64,000 bases of DNA from contig CAMWTP010000001.1 in assembly GCA_947177165.1 (NCBI GenBank), positions 1-64,000 of the forward strand, in the 5' to 3' direction. Under the pieces are notes generated by a model that was given only the letters and a program-made list of their open reading frames with translations, was not told the DNA's origin and did no database searches. Below are positions 1 through 9,261 of the stretch, one piece after another. Numbering within the stretch: position 1 is the first letter of the stretch; every line of letters begins with the position of its first letter. Position numbers and translations under genes: made by a program. This stretch comes from an uncultured Lachnospiraceae bacterium. Lineage in GTDB: Bacteria > Bacillota > Clostridia > Lachnospirales > Lachnospiraceae.

Positions 1-75
1 AAATGCAACTTTCAGTCATACAACGCCCCATGTGGGAGAAAGGGGGAATCATTTACGCCTTGTACAGAAGATCTG

Positions 76-243
76 TTGCCTTACGAAACGATTGTTCGGG
101 CGACCAGCGGCGAGCCGGAAGCCGTGAACGAGGTTTTACGGCATTACAGTAAACATATCCGAATCGCCGCTATTGAAAACAGGCATATCGACAGGGATAC
201 CGAGGACAGCATAAAACAGCGGATTGCCGCTGATCTGTTTCAT
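76..243 (+). pseudogene. Conjugative-transposon HTH_16-type regulator, 3'-truncated fragment
   Basis: The reading frame from TTG at 76 (upstream residues TEDLL are in the same frame) gives LPYETIVRATSGEPEAVNEV, then a segment ending near DTEDSIKQRIAADLF. This matches the start of the small helix-turn-helix protein found near the integrase end of Tn916/Tn1549-type conjugative transposons. The match stops at about 243, where the sequence switches to the antisense of the blaR1-like gene. The rest of the protein is missing, so this is a deletion or recombination scar. The family identification is from memory of the motif and has not been searched. Confidence 0.6.
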
Positions 244-1765
244 TATCTCTTATTTCAACAATTCCACTTTTTCCGTCCATTTGAAAAGAGATTTTTGCTT
301 TTAAAGTACTTATATCCTCGGGTACACAGAATAGCCTTTCATTTACAAACGGGTCTGTATCATCATAGTATCTATCCAATTCCATTTCAAAAATTGAATT
401 TTTATTATCTGATTCGACATTTCCATAAATATCTGCGACAGCTTCCATGACTAATTTCTTTTCTTCCTGTGTAAGAGTGTTCATATACTCACACTGCTCG
501 GCAACATCTTCCATAAGCGTTTCCATATTGTCAAATGGTCCGATAGAGGTATAACTATCTTTTCGTACCAATACAAACTTAATGCTTCCGGCAGAAACAG
601 AAGAAAGTGGCTTGTCATCTTCCCCTGCACCATCACAAAAGATATAGTATACTCCGCCTTCTGTTAATATTTCATTCAATATTTCGCTGTCCTTCCACGT
701 TTTCATATCATTAACAACAGAAGGGGCAGCATATGCGCCAGTTACAAAAAAGCAAACGCAAACAGCAACCGTAAAAATAGCAGTGACAAAAATAATCGCT
801 TTTGATTTTTTCCTAAATTTCATAATGGCACCTAACCTTTCTTTTAATTGTTTTGCTTCCTCCGTTAAAGTAACGGAAGCTAAAGAACTTTTGTAAAAAT
901 TGTTTGTCTTCAAAAACGAAATCAGTGTGTCCCCATACTCACGCCTTGCCTTTTCGTCAAGTATGGATATGACTTTTTCATCACATGACAATTCACAAGA
1001 TTTATTCACTTCTTTTTCCAGAAGATATACAAAAGGATTGAACCAATGGACACACACAACAATCTGTATCAACCATTTATAAAACATATCCCTTTGTTTG
1101 TAATGGATCAGCTCATGCACAAAGATATAAGACAGTTCTTTATCTTCTAATTCCCCAACAGGTAAAATGATTCTTGGACGAAAGAAACCAATCAGCATAG
1201 GGGAAGCAATCAACGGATTACAGGATAGTTCCACCCTTGTTTTGATATTCAGTTTTTCTTCACAATCAGATAACAGATTCAAGATTTTTATATCCGATAC
1301 CTCTTTATTTCCTGCTTTGATGTATTGGATAAAGCCTTGATAAACCGTTATCTTACGGACAAATAAAACCAGTGCCAATGCTGACCAGATAAAAAACAGG
1401 CAGACATATATGTTAAAAGGCTCACGCACGGCAGTGTCGGTTATTTCCCGGCTTGTCTGTATCGGCTCTGCATTGTTGTTGCCTGGATTGACAGGAACGG
1501 GTACATTGGGGCTTGTAGGGATTTCATTCGTTATTGTTGATGTGTCGAACTTTTCAAACAGGCTTCCCACAATCGTAGTATCGGGAGTAAATGGAAATAA
1601 AGCATTCCAGGGAAGCAGAAACCGCAGCGCAACGATTATCCAGATATAATACTGCCAACACTTGCTAAATCTGTTTTTATACAGCGGCTTCAATCCCAAA
1701 ATGAGAAGCAGCAACAGTGCGCCGGAAACAGACAGTGACAATAATATTTTCACAAATTCAATCAT
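170..1765 (-). CDS. BlaR1/MecR1-like M56 membrane metallopeptidase (sensor of a BlaI-type repressor), altered C-terminus
   Basis: This is an integral membrane zinc protease of the BlaR1/MecR1 antirepressor family, which on an envelope signal leads to loss of its BlaI-type partner. An N-terminal hydrophobic segment (IEFVKILLSLSVSG) is followed by further membrane spans, the M56 zinc motif VHELIHYKQRDMFYKW, the downstream CELSCDEK segment and a late membrane helix (IIFVTAIFTVAV). The external C-terminal part is short and has no recognisable penicillin-binding sensor domain with SxxK or KTG motifs, so the signal may not be a beta-lactam. The last 24 or so residues are read from the antisense of a transposon fragment, so the natural C-terminus is lost. 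I chose ATG 1765, which overlaps the blaI-like stop by 8 bases and is typical of a translationally coupled pair. Confidence 0.85.
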   Translation of the reverse strand: MIEFVKILLSLSVSGALLLLLILGLKPLYKNRFSKCWQYYIWIIVALRFLLPWNALFPFTPDTTIVGSLFEKFDTSTITNEIPTSPNVPVPVNPGNNNAEPIQTSREITDTAVREPFNIYVCLFFIWSALALVLFVRKITVYQGFIQYIKAGNKEVSDIKILNLLSDCEEKLNIKTRVELSCNPLIASPMLIGFFRPRIILPVGELEDKELSYIFVHELIHYKQRDMFYKWLIQIVVCVHWFNPFVYLLEKEVNKSCELSCDEKVISILDEKARREYGDTLISFLKTNNFYKSSLASVTLTEEAKQLKERLGAIMKFRKKSKAIIFVTAIFTVAVCVCFFVTGAYAAPSVVNDMKTWKDSEILNEILTEGGVYYIFCDGAGEDDKPLSSVSAGSIKFVLVRKDSYTSIGPFDNMETLMEDVAEQCEYMNTLTQEEKKLVMEAVADIYGNVESDNKNSIFEMELDRYYDDTDPFVNERLFCVPEDISTLKAKISFQMDGKSGIVEIRDNETDQRQSAVLCCPRYPCRYACFQ

Positions 1766-2132
1766 TTTCTTTTCTCCAAAATGTTTCAATCTCTTTCAAT
1801 TCATCTGCCGAAAGAATATCCTGCCGCAACAGGGTTGATACTAAATTTTTCACATTCCCGCCGTAGACTTTATCAAGAAAGCTGTGGGTCTGCATGGTCT
1901 GGTATTCTGCTTCTGTTATTGTAGCTACATACTCATTTTTCCTGCCGATTTTTTTGACTTTCAAGAACTTTTTTTCGCCCAGACGGGAAAGCAGAGTGAG
2001 TACTGTGTTGTTCTTCCATTCGTTTTTGTCTTTTTCCAATTCCTCCATGATGAGGGAGTATAAAGCAGCCCCTCCATGCTTCCAAATAATTTTCATTAGT
2101 TCCAGTTCGGATTCAGAAATTTGCTGTGCCAT
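1758..2132 (-). CDS. BlaI/MecI/CopY-family winged-helix repressor
   Basis: A 124-residue protein of the usual BlaI length. The N-terminus (ISESELELMKIIWKHGGAAL) and the segment WKNNTVLTLLSRLGEKKFLK are the winged-helix DNA-binding fold of the penicillinase repressor family; the C-terminal helices (FLDKVYGGNVKNLVSTLL) form the dimerisation part. It is the upstream gene of a two-gene operon with the M56 protease, overlapping it by 8 bases. An AGGAGG-like ribosome binding site (GTCCTCCTTT on the plus strand) precedes ATG 2132. Two direct copies of a 19-base element lie just upstream and are the likely autoregulatory operators. What target genes it controls besides itself is not visible here. Confidence 0.92.
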   Translation of the reverse strand: MAQQISESELELMKIIWKHGGAALYSLIMEELEKDKNEWKNNTVLTLLSRLGEKKFLKVKKIGRKNEYVATITEAEYQTMQTHSFLDKVYGGNVKNLVSTLLRQDILSADELKEIETFWRKEND

Positions 2133-2147
2133 TTTGTCCTCCTTTCA

Positions 2148-2193
2148 TCTTAACATTTTGTAGGTATGTATTTATCTTAACACTTCGTAGGTA
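2148..2193. promoter_or_regulatory. Tandem putative BlaI-type operators
   Basis: Two near-identical 19-base elements, TCTTAACATTTTGTAGGTA at 2148-2166 and TCTTAACACTTCGTAGGTA at 2175-2193, lie 27 bases apart directly upstream of the BlaI-like gene. Each contains an imperfect ACA/TGT-type dyad resembling known BlaI/MecI sites. Binding is inferred from position and symmetry. Confidence 0.6.
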
Positions 2194-2239
2194 ATAATGC
2201 AATACCCTAAAAGAAATTTACGAATTTACGAATTGTGAG

Positions 2240-2303
2240 TAACTCTGTTTGCAGGACGTGGGAAAGCTGCCCTTTGCTTTTCCATGTGCTGTGAACAGAG
2301 TTA
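2240..2303. repeat. Imperfect long inverted repeat
   Basis: Arms TAACTCTGTT (2240-2249) and AACAGAGTTA (2294-2303) are perfect complements, and the inner sequences (GGAAAGC against GCTTTTCC) continue an interrupted stem. It lies between the BlaI promoter and the end of the recombinase remnant, on the minus-strand 3' side of that remnant. It could be a terminator or an element end; there is no clear U-run. Confidence 0.45.
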
Positions 2304-2323
2304 TCCATGATTCCATAGCCCTT

Positions 2324-2722
2324 TTATGCACATTTCCACAATGCGCCCTTGCTTTTCCGGCTCTTATGGGTTTCCAGCCATTCCGCTTCTTCCGGCGTTA
2401 AGGCTTCCCCCTCTTTTTGGGCGGCGGCTTCCTCGTCAATCACCCATTCGCCTTTTTCCTCTTTGGAAGCGCGGTAGCCATAGCAGACACTGCCGGAACA
2501 GCGCAAGCCCTTTTCCATTCTTGACTTGAAAACCGCCTTAATTTTGCGGCTGGTGTCGGCAACGTACCACTCGTTTATCACATCACGGAAGATAGACATA
2601 ATGTCAAAGCCGTTTTTTCTTGCGTAGTCCTCTAAAATCCGCTTCTGGTTTTCAATGCTCACGGATTCGCCTGCCCGTTCATATAAAGCTGTGATTTTGT
2701 CTTTCCCTGTCTGCTTCTTCAT
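2324..2722 (-). pseudogene. TnpX/Tn4451-type large serine recombinase, internally deleted remnant
   Basis: The N-terminus (KKQTGKDKITALYERAGES, then VSIENQKRILEDYARKNGFD) is that of Tn4451/Tn5397-type large serine recombinases, which normally exceed 500 residues. In the family the tract reads roughly ALYERLSRDDERAGES; here ALYER joins directly to AGES, so the segment holding the catalytic serine is gone, as expected for a deletion between two ER-encoding repeats. After NGFD the frame jumps to INEWYVADTSRKIKAVFKSR, losing most of the resolvase core, and the frame ends after 132 residues with unrelated sequence. It cannot be an active recombinase. A GGAGG site precedes the start. Confidence 0.75.
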
Positions 2723-2873
2723 GGTGTGTAACCTCCTTTCTTTGAGGGTGCGCGCTTCCCTATAACCCTATTATACTTATCTGTTCGGATCGGTGCAAAT
2801 ATATGAAGCGTTTTGTCAAGTGCTTTTTGGTCCCTTGACAGTCCGGATAGTCGGAACGAACATAGAACGGGGA

Positions 2874-2902
2874 TTGTTTTTCGTAATTGGGCATGGTATA
2901 AT
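2874..2902 (+). promoter_or_regulatory. Sigma-A-type promoter for the gene at 2953
   Basis: TTGTTT at 2874-2879, a 17-base spacer and a perfect TATAAT at 2897-2902 lie 50 bases upstream of the ATG at 2953, which has AGGAGGT in front of it. Confidence 0.7.
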
Positions 2903-2952
2903 TTTTCCAATAACAAGCCGACACATTGCGACTTAAACAGGAGGTAACAAAA

Positions 2953-3519
2953 ATGGATTATATTAAAATGCTACGTGAGGACAGTGACTTGTCGGATTTG
3001 CTGTGTGATGTCTGCGATATAGAGGTTCTTCCAGAATTCAAGACACCAGAGGACGAATTTGGTCACTTGACTTATAATATCTCTGGGAAAACATTTGCCA
3101 AAGAAGGCAGTGGAAGTGAATATATTTTACTGGAAGACGGCTCAATCGGTTTTTGGGGAAGTGAAGGTGAATGTGGCAGAATAGCGGATAATCTAAAAGA
3201 ATTTTTTGAATTCATGGTAAATTGTCCCTATTGGTCGGATTATTTAGATGAAGATGAATATCAAGACAGGGATGGTCTAAGTGAGTTTGCAAAAGAAGTT
3301 TTTGAGGAACACATGGAAAACGCCGAAGATATTGACTTTGATTTGCCCGAGGCTCAGCAGAAATTAGCAGTTCGTTTAGGAATAGAGCTGAAAGCGGATA
3401 CTGTAGATATATTGATGCGGTTTTATCATTGCACAAAGCGTGAACCTCGCTTTATTTCGACATATACAGAAAATGATGGCAGTACGCATAGTGGTACGGG
3501 TTCATTGTTTGACTGCTAA
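2953..3519 (+). CDS. Hypothetical acidic protein, possibly an immunity-type protein
   Basis: The start is ATG 2953, preceded by AGGAGGTAAC at the right distance; an upstream in-frame TTG at 2926 has no such site. The 188-residue product is soluble and strongly acidic (e.g. DEDEYQDRDG, ENAEDIDFDLPE). The middle part ILLEDGSIGFWGSEGECGRI resembles the beta-rich core seen in SMI1/KNR4-type (SUKH) immunity proteins, but the match is weak and I do not assign the family. It has its own promoter and is followed by a hairpin at 3588-3629, so it is probably a single-gene unit. It is one of the few intact genes in this decayed stretch, which fits a selected accessory function. Confidence 0.7.
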   Translation: MDYIKMLREDSDLSDLLCDVCDIEVLPEFKTPEDEFGHLTYNISGKTFAKEGSGSEYILLEDGSIGFWGSEGECGRIADNLKEFFEFMVNCPYWSDYLDEDEYQDRDGLSEFAKEVFEEHMENAEDIDFDLPEAQQKLAVRLGIELKADTVDILMRFYHCTKREPRFISTYTENDGSTHSGTGSLFDC

Positions 3520-3587
3520 ATAGTATCTTTCGTAAGAATAGAAACGTAAATATAACTTCCGTCTTATTGGTCTAATAAAACTCCAAA

Positions 3588-3629
3588 ACAGGGCGACGGA
3601 GATAAGCATTAACTATCTCGCCGCCCTGT
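3588..3629. terminator. Hairpin, probable terminator
   Basis: Arms ACAGGGCGACGGAGATA (3588-3604) and TATCTCGCCGCCCTGT (3614-3629) pair with one bulge. T-rich sequence follows on both strands, so it can serve the plus-strand gene ending at 3519 and minus-strand transcription. Confidence 0.6.
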
Positions 3630-3649
3630 CCGTTCTCGTTTTTAATGCT

Positions 3650-3700
3650 CTATATCCTGCGCCCTGCCACTTCCAATATCCTTGCTTTAGTAGATTGCAT
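3650..3700 (-). pseudogene. TetR-family regulator, N-terminal stub
   Basis: From ATG 3700 the minus strand reads MQSTKARILEVAGRRI and then TAG. The first residues are a typical TetR/AcrR N-terminus (T-K-x-R-I-L-x-x-A) just before the helix-turn-helix, after which the gene is lost. The tandem dyads directly upstream (3717-3760) look like its former autoregulatory operators. Assignment rests on a short stretch. Confidence 0.5.
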
Positions 3701-3716
3701 ATATAGCACCTCACAA

Positions 3717-3760
3717 TTCTAACAGTCGTTAGGTAATATTATATCTAACAACTGTTAGAA
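3717..3760. promoter_or_regulatory. Two palindromic operator-like sites, together an inverted repeat
   Basis: TTCTAACAGTCGTTAG (3717-3732) and CTAACAACTGTTAGAA (3745-3760) are complementary at 15 of 16 positions, and each arm is itself a CTAAC/GTTAG palindrome. They lie immediately upstream of the TetR stub. This is the layout of a TetR double operator; a stem-loop role is the alternative. Confidence 0.6.
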
Positions 3761-3884
3761 TATCAAGACTTACGTTTACCTAACTTAAATAATGACTTTC
3801 AATGTTTAGCTTTTTACAAAACCTGTATTTTATTTCCTCGGCTTCAATTAAAAACTCCAGAAAAGAAAAGCGACAGAACTTTTA

Positions 3885-4745
3885 CCCTCTGCCGCCATAC
3901 TGTCCAAATCGTGGCTGGCAATGATTAAATTCTGGACGTTTGTACCTGCACCCATCTTGAAAGTGCTGCCCATTAAGATATGTACTGCTCCCCTACGCAC
4001 CTTTCAAAATAGCTCTTTTTTCTTCACCTCCGTGTTTGCGTCATGAATAAATTCAATCCCCCGCGGCGGGATTCCCTTTGCGATCAGCTTATCCCTTACG
4101 TCGTTATAGACGCTGAATGTCCCATCATTCTTCGGCGTGGACAGGTCGCAGAACAATAATTGTGTGAGTTTCTGTTCCTTTCCTTCCTCCCAAAAGCGAT
4201 AGACTTCATTGACACACGTATTGACTTTGCTTTCCGGCTCGTCGGGCAGCATTTCATTGGTAAGCCGCTGGTCAAGTGCCAGCTTCCGCCCGTCATTGGT
4301 GATAAGGAGCATATTGTCCTGCATAGGGTTCACCATGCCATTGCGCACACGCTCCGCCCGCTCCCCCAGCTTCTGCACCATGTCTTTCTGTATCTCGCTC
4401 GGCTTCACCGCCACTACCTTGTATTCCGCTTCCGGCACGGGCAGGTTCAGCATATCGGCGGTCTGGATGTCCGCTGCTTCTCGGAACATCATCATAAGCT
4501 CCGGCAGGTTATAGAACTTCGCAAACCTCGTTTTCATCCGGTAACCACTGCCTTCCGGTGCAAGCTCTATGGCAGAAACGGTTTCCCCAAAGGTGGAAGC
4601 CCATGCGTCAAAATGCTGCAAACGGTTCTTTACAAGGGTATTGTACTGCAAATACCTTTGCATGGTGTAAAGCTCCACCATTGAATTGCTCACGGGGGTT
4701 CCGGTTGCAAAAATCATACCTTTCCCACCCGTTATCTCAGAGAGA
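3885..4745 (-). pseudogene. Conjugative-transposon SNF2-type helicase (methylase-helicase) fragment
   Basis: The frame contains SEITGGKGMIFATGTPVSNS, then MVELYTMQRYLQYNTLVKNR and later VNEVYRFWEEGKEQKLTQLL, which belong to the C-terminal helicase half of the very large DNA methylase/helicase proteins of Tn1549-type elements. Homology begins abruptly at about 4745. The open frame ends at 4004 after EVKKKELF, but LMGSTFKMGAGTNVQN is readable in another frame further on, followed by IIASHDLD, so there is a frameshift near 4000. Only some 280 of what is normally a product of more than 2000 residues remains. It is a relic of a conjugative element. Confidence 0.8.
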
Positions 4746-5155
4746 GAATGTCAAGTGTGTTTGTAAACTTTTTGATAAAGAAAACAGAAAAATCTACACG
4801 AAAAGCATTTATTTTATAAAACGTTGCTCTTCTGTACAGATTTTTTATTTGCGTATTGCTGCTACGAATAACGAATAGAACTATTTTGCTAGATTTATAT
4901 ATCAATAAAAACTTATACCCTCTAATTTTCAAAAATCAACTTGACACATCACCAGATTGCTTATAGAATCTATTTTTCCCTGTCTTGCGACAGAACAGAA
5001 ACAATAAACTTCCTCGGTGCAAGCACTCAAACGCCGCAAGAGCGTTTGCCTCCTGCTTTGCAGGAGTGGGTTATTCGCCCTAACCTCGATTCTAATATTA
5101 TGCCCGCGAACGAAAAAGTTTCCCAAATGCATCGGCATTCGCGAGTATAAAAACA
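4746..5155. other. Intergenic stretch with a cluster of three small hairpins
   Basis: I see no gene in this 410-base stretch. At 5028-5085 three stems follow each other: CAAACGC/GCGTTTG (5028-5048), CTCCTG/CAGGAG (5050-5066) and GGTTA/TAACC (5069-5085). They lie 70 bases beyond the stop of the minus-strand RCC1 gene and may form its transcript end. The rest (4746-4960) is AT-rich without clear signals. Confidence 0.35.
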
Positions 5156-6434
5156 CTAATTAAGTTTAGCATCATCAAAAAATTGAAAATTTTCTCGCCC
5201 AAACACAGTACCATCTGATTTAACCATCATATGAACCCTTCCATTACTACCACTAACAATTGTTGCAATATCTGTAACCTGATTTTGTGGCTCTTCTTCT
5301 CCATCCCAAAATACCCATTCTCCATCATTAGTATAATACCAGAATTGGAAATAAGTATTTTCTCTCCATAAAGTACCATCACTTTTTAAGAAGAAAACAT
5401 AAGCATGATTGGCCTCTTCTAAAGATGCTGCAACTACATCATCAGCAATATGTATTGGTTCATAAGTAGGATTATGATTGCCATCTTCTCCCCAAGTGCT
5501 ACCCCATGCCCAAAGTGAGCCATCTGTTTTTATTGCACAACTAATCATAAAACCTCCACAAACATATGCAACATCATCCATTATCTTTATTGGAGAATAC
5601 TGAGACTCTGTTGAACCAGTACCAAGTGTCCCAGGATGATTTAATCCCCATGCCCAAAGTGAACCATCTGTTTTTATAACAAATGTATCAGAACCACTTG
5701 AATTTACATATGAAACATCATCCATAATCTTTATTGGAGAATACTGAGGCTCTGTTGAACCAGTACCTAACTCTCCATAAAAATTATCTCCCCATGCCCA
5801 AAGACTATTATCAGATTTAATTGCAAAACTAGAGTGATTAGAACATACAGATATCACATCATCCATAATATATTCAGGTGTAGGATGAACCCCATCTCCT
5901 ATAGACCCTGTACCCAATTGACCAGAACTATTTGATCCACATACCCAAAGTGTTCCATCAGTTTTGACAATCAAAGTATGATTATTACCAGCACTTCCAC
6001 CTGTACTTACAACTTTTACATCTTCCATGACAATTACTGGTTCAGTTTGCTGTGGACCTTTCAAATCTGTTACGGTTCCAATTCCTAACTGTCCGTTAAA
6101 GTTGTCACCCCAAGCCCATAACGTATTATCGTTTTTAATAACAAAATATGCACCACCATCAGTACTCACAGTGTCATAAATTCCAGGAGCTACATCTTGA
6201 TTAATAAATAACTTATCTACTAAATTATCTTCTTGAACATCAGTAGAGGTTCCATCTTCGCTTGTTAAATCACTGCCCATATCACTCACACTTATCATCT
6301 GCACTATCTGTTGTAGCGACAGTATCTGCCGTCGGTACCGCTGTTTCTGTGGAACTATCACTCGATGTGCCACAACCTGCTATAGTAGCACATGTTACCA
6401 TTGCTAATAAAATTGCCAGGATTTTTCTTTTCAT
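5156..6434 (-). CDS. RCC1-repeat surface lipoprotein, frameshifted near its N-terminus
   Basis: From ATG 6434 (GGGAGATT ribosome binding site) the frame reads MKRKILAILLAMVTCATIAG then CGTSS, a lipoprotein signal with lipobox IAGC, then a Ser/Thr-rich linker, and stops at about 6290. The rest continues in another frame (SVSDMGSDLTSEDGTST onward) with at least six repeats of the RCC1 type (e.g. IKTDGSLWAWGLNHPGTLGT, NDNTLWAWGDNFNGQLGIGT), forming a seven-bladed beta-propeller of about 370 residues. A single-base indel separates the halves: either a pseudogene, phase variation or a sequencing error. RCC1 propellers in bacteria are usually extracellular binding modules; the ligand is unknown. 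The gene is AT-rich compared with its neighbours, suggesting recent acquisition. Confidence 0.75.
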
Positions 6435-6579
6435 TTATGAAATCTCCCTTCTGTCGGAATAATAATCGTTTTTTGCATCTATGCGTTAACGTCCCAAATT
6501 TCGTAACTAACCAAATCCATAAAATCTCAATTTCCGTATCTGTTTTCTCCCCAAAGTATGTTTATCTGTGCTTAAAATT

Positions 6580-8232
6580 TTAGTGCATACGACTCAACTC
6601 TGTACAATTAGAACCATAATACACATTGATGGAATCCGCATCAATTACCTCAACATTGAACGTGAGTGTCTCTGAAAACAAGAAGCTGGTACAGTCCAAT
6701 TTCCACTGCCCATCATCTTGGTAGAACGCATATGTATCGTAAGGACTGAAGAAATTGCAGTGCGTCCCATCAAACGTGACAGTCATGCCCGGCTGGGCCT
6801 GTCCGAAACCACCGCTGCCAACGCTGCTCCAGGAACCTTCAATGGCAAAATCGCCTGCCGCCTGCTGGGATTGTTCCGGTTCTTGTATCATTTCCGCATC
6901 TCGGGTGACTCGCTCTAACCGTACAGCTTCCGAACCGTAATAAATATCAACGGTGTCATCATTGATAATATCCATGCGGAAACACAGCGTTTCATTAAAT
7001 ATAAGGCTGATACAATACAAACTCCACTGCCCATTTTCTTCACAGTAAACCTCATAGGTATCCTCAGGGCTGTAATAATTGCAGTGTGCACCGTCAAAGA
7101 CGATAATGCTTCCAAGCTGAGCCTGCCCAAAAGTAGTTGTGCCCACATTTTTCCATGTTCCTTTGATAAATTCAGATCCCCATTCGTCTTCAGCGGAATC
7201 CTCCACATCAGTTTCCTTCTGCGAAAGCTCGCTGTCCAATCTCCTGCATGCCAAATCAATAACGGTTTGATCCTCTCCGAATTTTTCCAGTGCTTTTTTA
7301 TAATTTGTATGATTTGCAGCAAACGATGCCTCGCCTTCTTTGCTGCCATGCTCTTCGTCCCAACTGTATAATTCAGTGTGACCAAATTTCGCATTCGGCG
7401 AACTTGCGATGATTAAGCCGTCCAATTTTATGCTGCCATTCGGGCCGAAAGTGTCATAAAAGTTGTAAACATTATGAATATTTTCATACCCGTCAGAAAC
7501 ATTTTCTTCTGTGGTGAGCACCGTGATTGCACCGAAGGTATAGGCATAGATATCGTCCTTGCCTGCAAGATCCGACCACCATCCGCCCCATTCCGCAAAC
7601 TTTGTAAATCTCGCCGCCGTCATATTTGCCGCCGCACCGCCAAGGCTGTGTCCGGTTATTAATATTTTCAGTCTTTCAGCATTCATAAGTTCAGGATGTT
7701 TTTCCAAATAATCGTCTATCCCATCCCAAATCTGTTCCTCAAAGTCATAAACATTATCAAAAACAGTCTGATCAAGGAAGTCCTGCGGTTCGCCTTTTAA
7801 CGCATCCCCTATCATTTCTTCAACTCTCTTAGTTCCTCTCGCTACTATGATCAGAATCATGGTGTTATCACCTTTTATTGGCAGTGTATCATACCCAATA
7901 GCAAAAGCACCCGTTCCTCTGTATTCATAATTGTATGTTTCGCAATTGGAAATTCCATATTCGGAAAACAGTTTTTTGATTCCGAGGCCTGTCATATCCT
8001 CCGCTTTCTCACTCATCTCGGCAGCAATAAGAGCCAGATTATTATCAAAGTTTGTAGATGGGCTTTCAAAAAGCTCAGGACTCCAGACAGAGCCATTTTC
8101 TATGTATCCTTCTCTGTCCACCACAACATCGTTGCCTTCCGTGACAGCTGTTGTGGCTGATTTCCCATCACAAGCACAGAGAACAAGGCACATCAATAAA
8201 GACAACACAATAGAAAAAAATTTTGCTTTCAT
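6580..8232 (-). CDS. Class 3 lipase-like lipoprotein with duplicated C-terminal domain
   Basis: The start is ATG 8232, preceded by GGGGGAAGAGAGT, and gives 550 residues. MKAKFFSIVLSLLMCLVLCA followed by C is a lipoprotein signal. The alpha/beta-hydrolase core spans roughly residues 70-350 and has the nucleophile elbow ITGHSLGGAAAN with Ser196, as in class 3 lipases (Lipase_3 family), so it probably hydrolyses an ester at the cell surface. The last 190 residues contain two tandem copies of a domain starting GTWKNVGTTTFGQAQLGS and GSWSSVGSGGFGQAQPGM, each with a TFDGTHCN-like strand and a YYGS end, probably small beta-barrel domains. It is downstream of no other gene; an inverted repeat lies in its upstream region. 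Its substrate cannot be read from sequence. Confidence 0.8.
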   Translation of the reverse strand: MKAKFFSIVLSLLMCLVLCACDGKSATTAVTEGNDVVVDREGYIENGSVWSPELFESPSTNFDNNLALIAAEMSEKAEDMTGLGIKKLFSEYGISNCETYNYEYRGTGAFAIGYDTLPIKGDNTMILIIVARGTKRVEEMIGDALKGEPQDFLDQTVFDNVYDFEEQIWDGIDDYLEKHPELMNAERLKILITGHSLGGAAANMTAARFTKFAEWGGWWSDLAGKDDIYAYTFGAITVLTTEENVSDGYENIHNVYNFYDTFGPNGSIKLDGLIIASSPNAKFGHTELYSWDEEHGSKEGEASFAANHTNYKKALEKFGEDQTVIDLACRRLDSELSQKETDVEDSAEDEWGSEFIKGTWKNVGTTTFGQAQLGSIIVFDGAHCNYYSPEDTYEVYCEENGQWSLYCISLIFNETLCFRMDIINDDTVDIYYGSEAVRLERVTRDAEMIQEPEQSQQAAGDFAIEGSWSSVGSGGFGQAQPGMTVTFDGTHCNFFSPYDTYAFYQDDGQWKLDCTSFLFSETLTFNVEVIDADSINVYYGSNCTELSRMH

Positions 8233-9013
<781 letters not shown>

Positions 9014-9035
9014 ATCTGTTTCCCTCCATAAAAAT

Positions 9036-9061
9036 ACCCGCCACCATATATAGTGACGGGT
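9036..9061 (-). terminator. Rho-independent terminator, minus strand
   Basis: ACCCGCCAC (9036-9044) pairs with GTGACGGGT (9053-9061) with one mismatch. Read on the minus strand the stem is followed by ATTTTTA. It would end transcription coming from the decayed gene at 9262-9541. Confidence 0.6.
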
Positions 9062-9261
9062 CGTCTACATAAAAAAATCAAGTAACAATATCCCTCGTAT
9101 TTTACAAGATAAATGCTTATAAATTACTTTGAATGAATTTCTCTGCAAAGCGGCACTACCTCGCCCCCTTATCTTTCTGCCTTGACTGATGCACCCTCCA
9201 GCTTCTCTTTCTTTTACTGCCTGCGTTTTCTGCCTGAGTCTGTCTCTGACGCTCGTGGTAT

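Noticed and set aside
2719..2916. 65-residue minus-strand frame upstream of the recombinase remnant
   Set aside because: No ribosome binding site, basic random composition, and it covers the promoter of the plus-strand gene at 2953.
5028..5085. Integron attC-like site (GTTA...TAAC core)
   Set aside because: The core sites do not fit RYYYAAC and GTTRRRY with the right spacing, and no integron integrase or cassette array is present.
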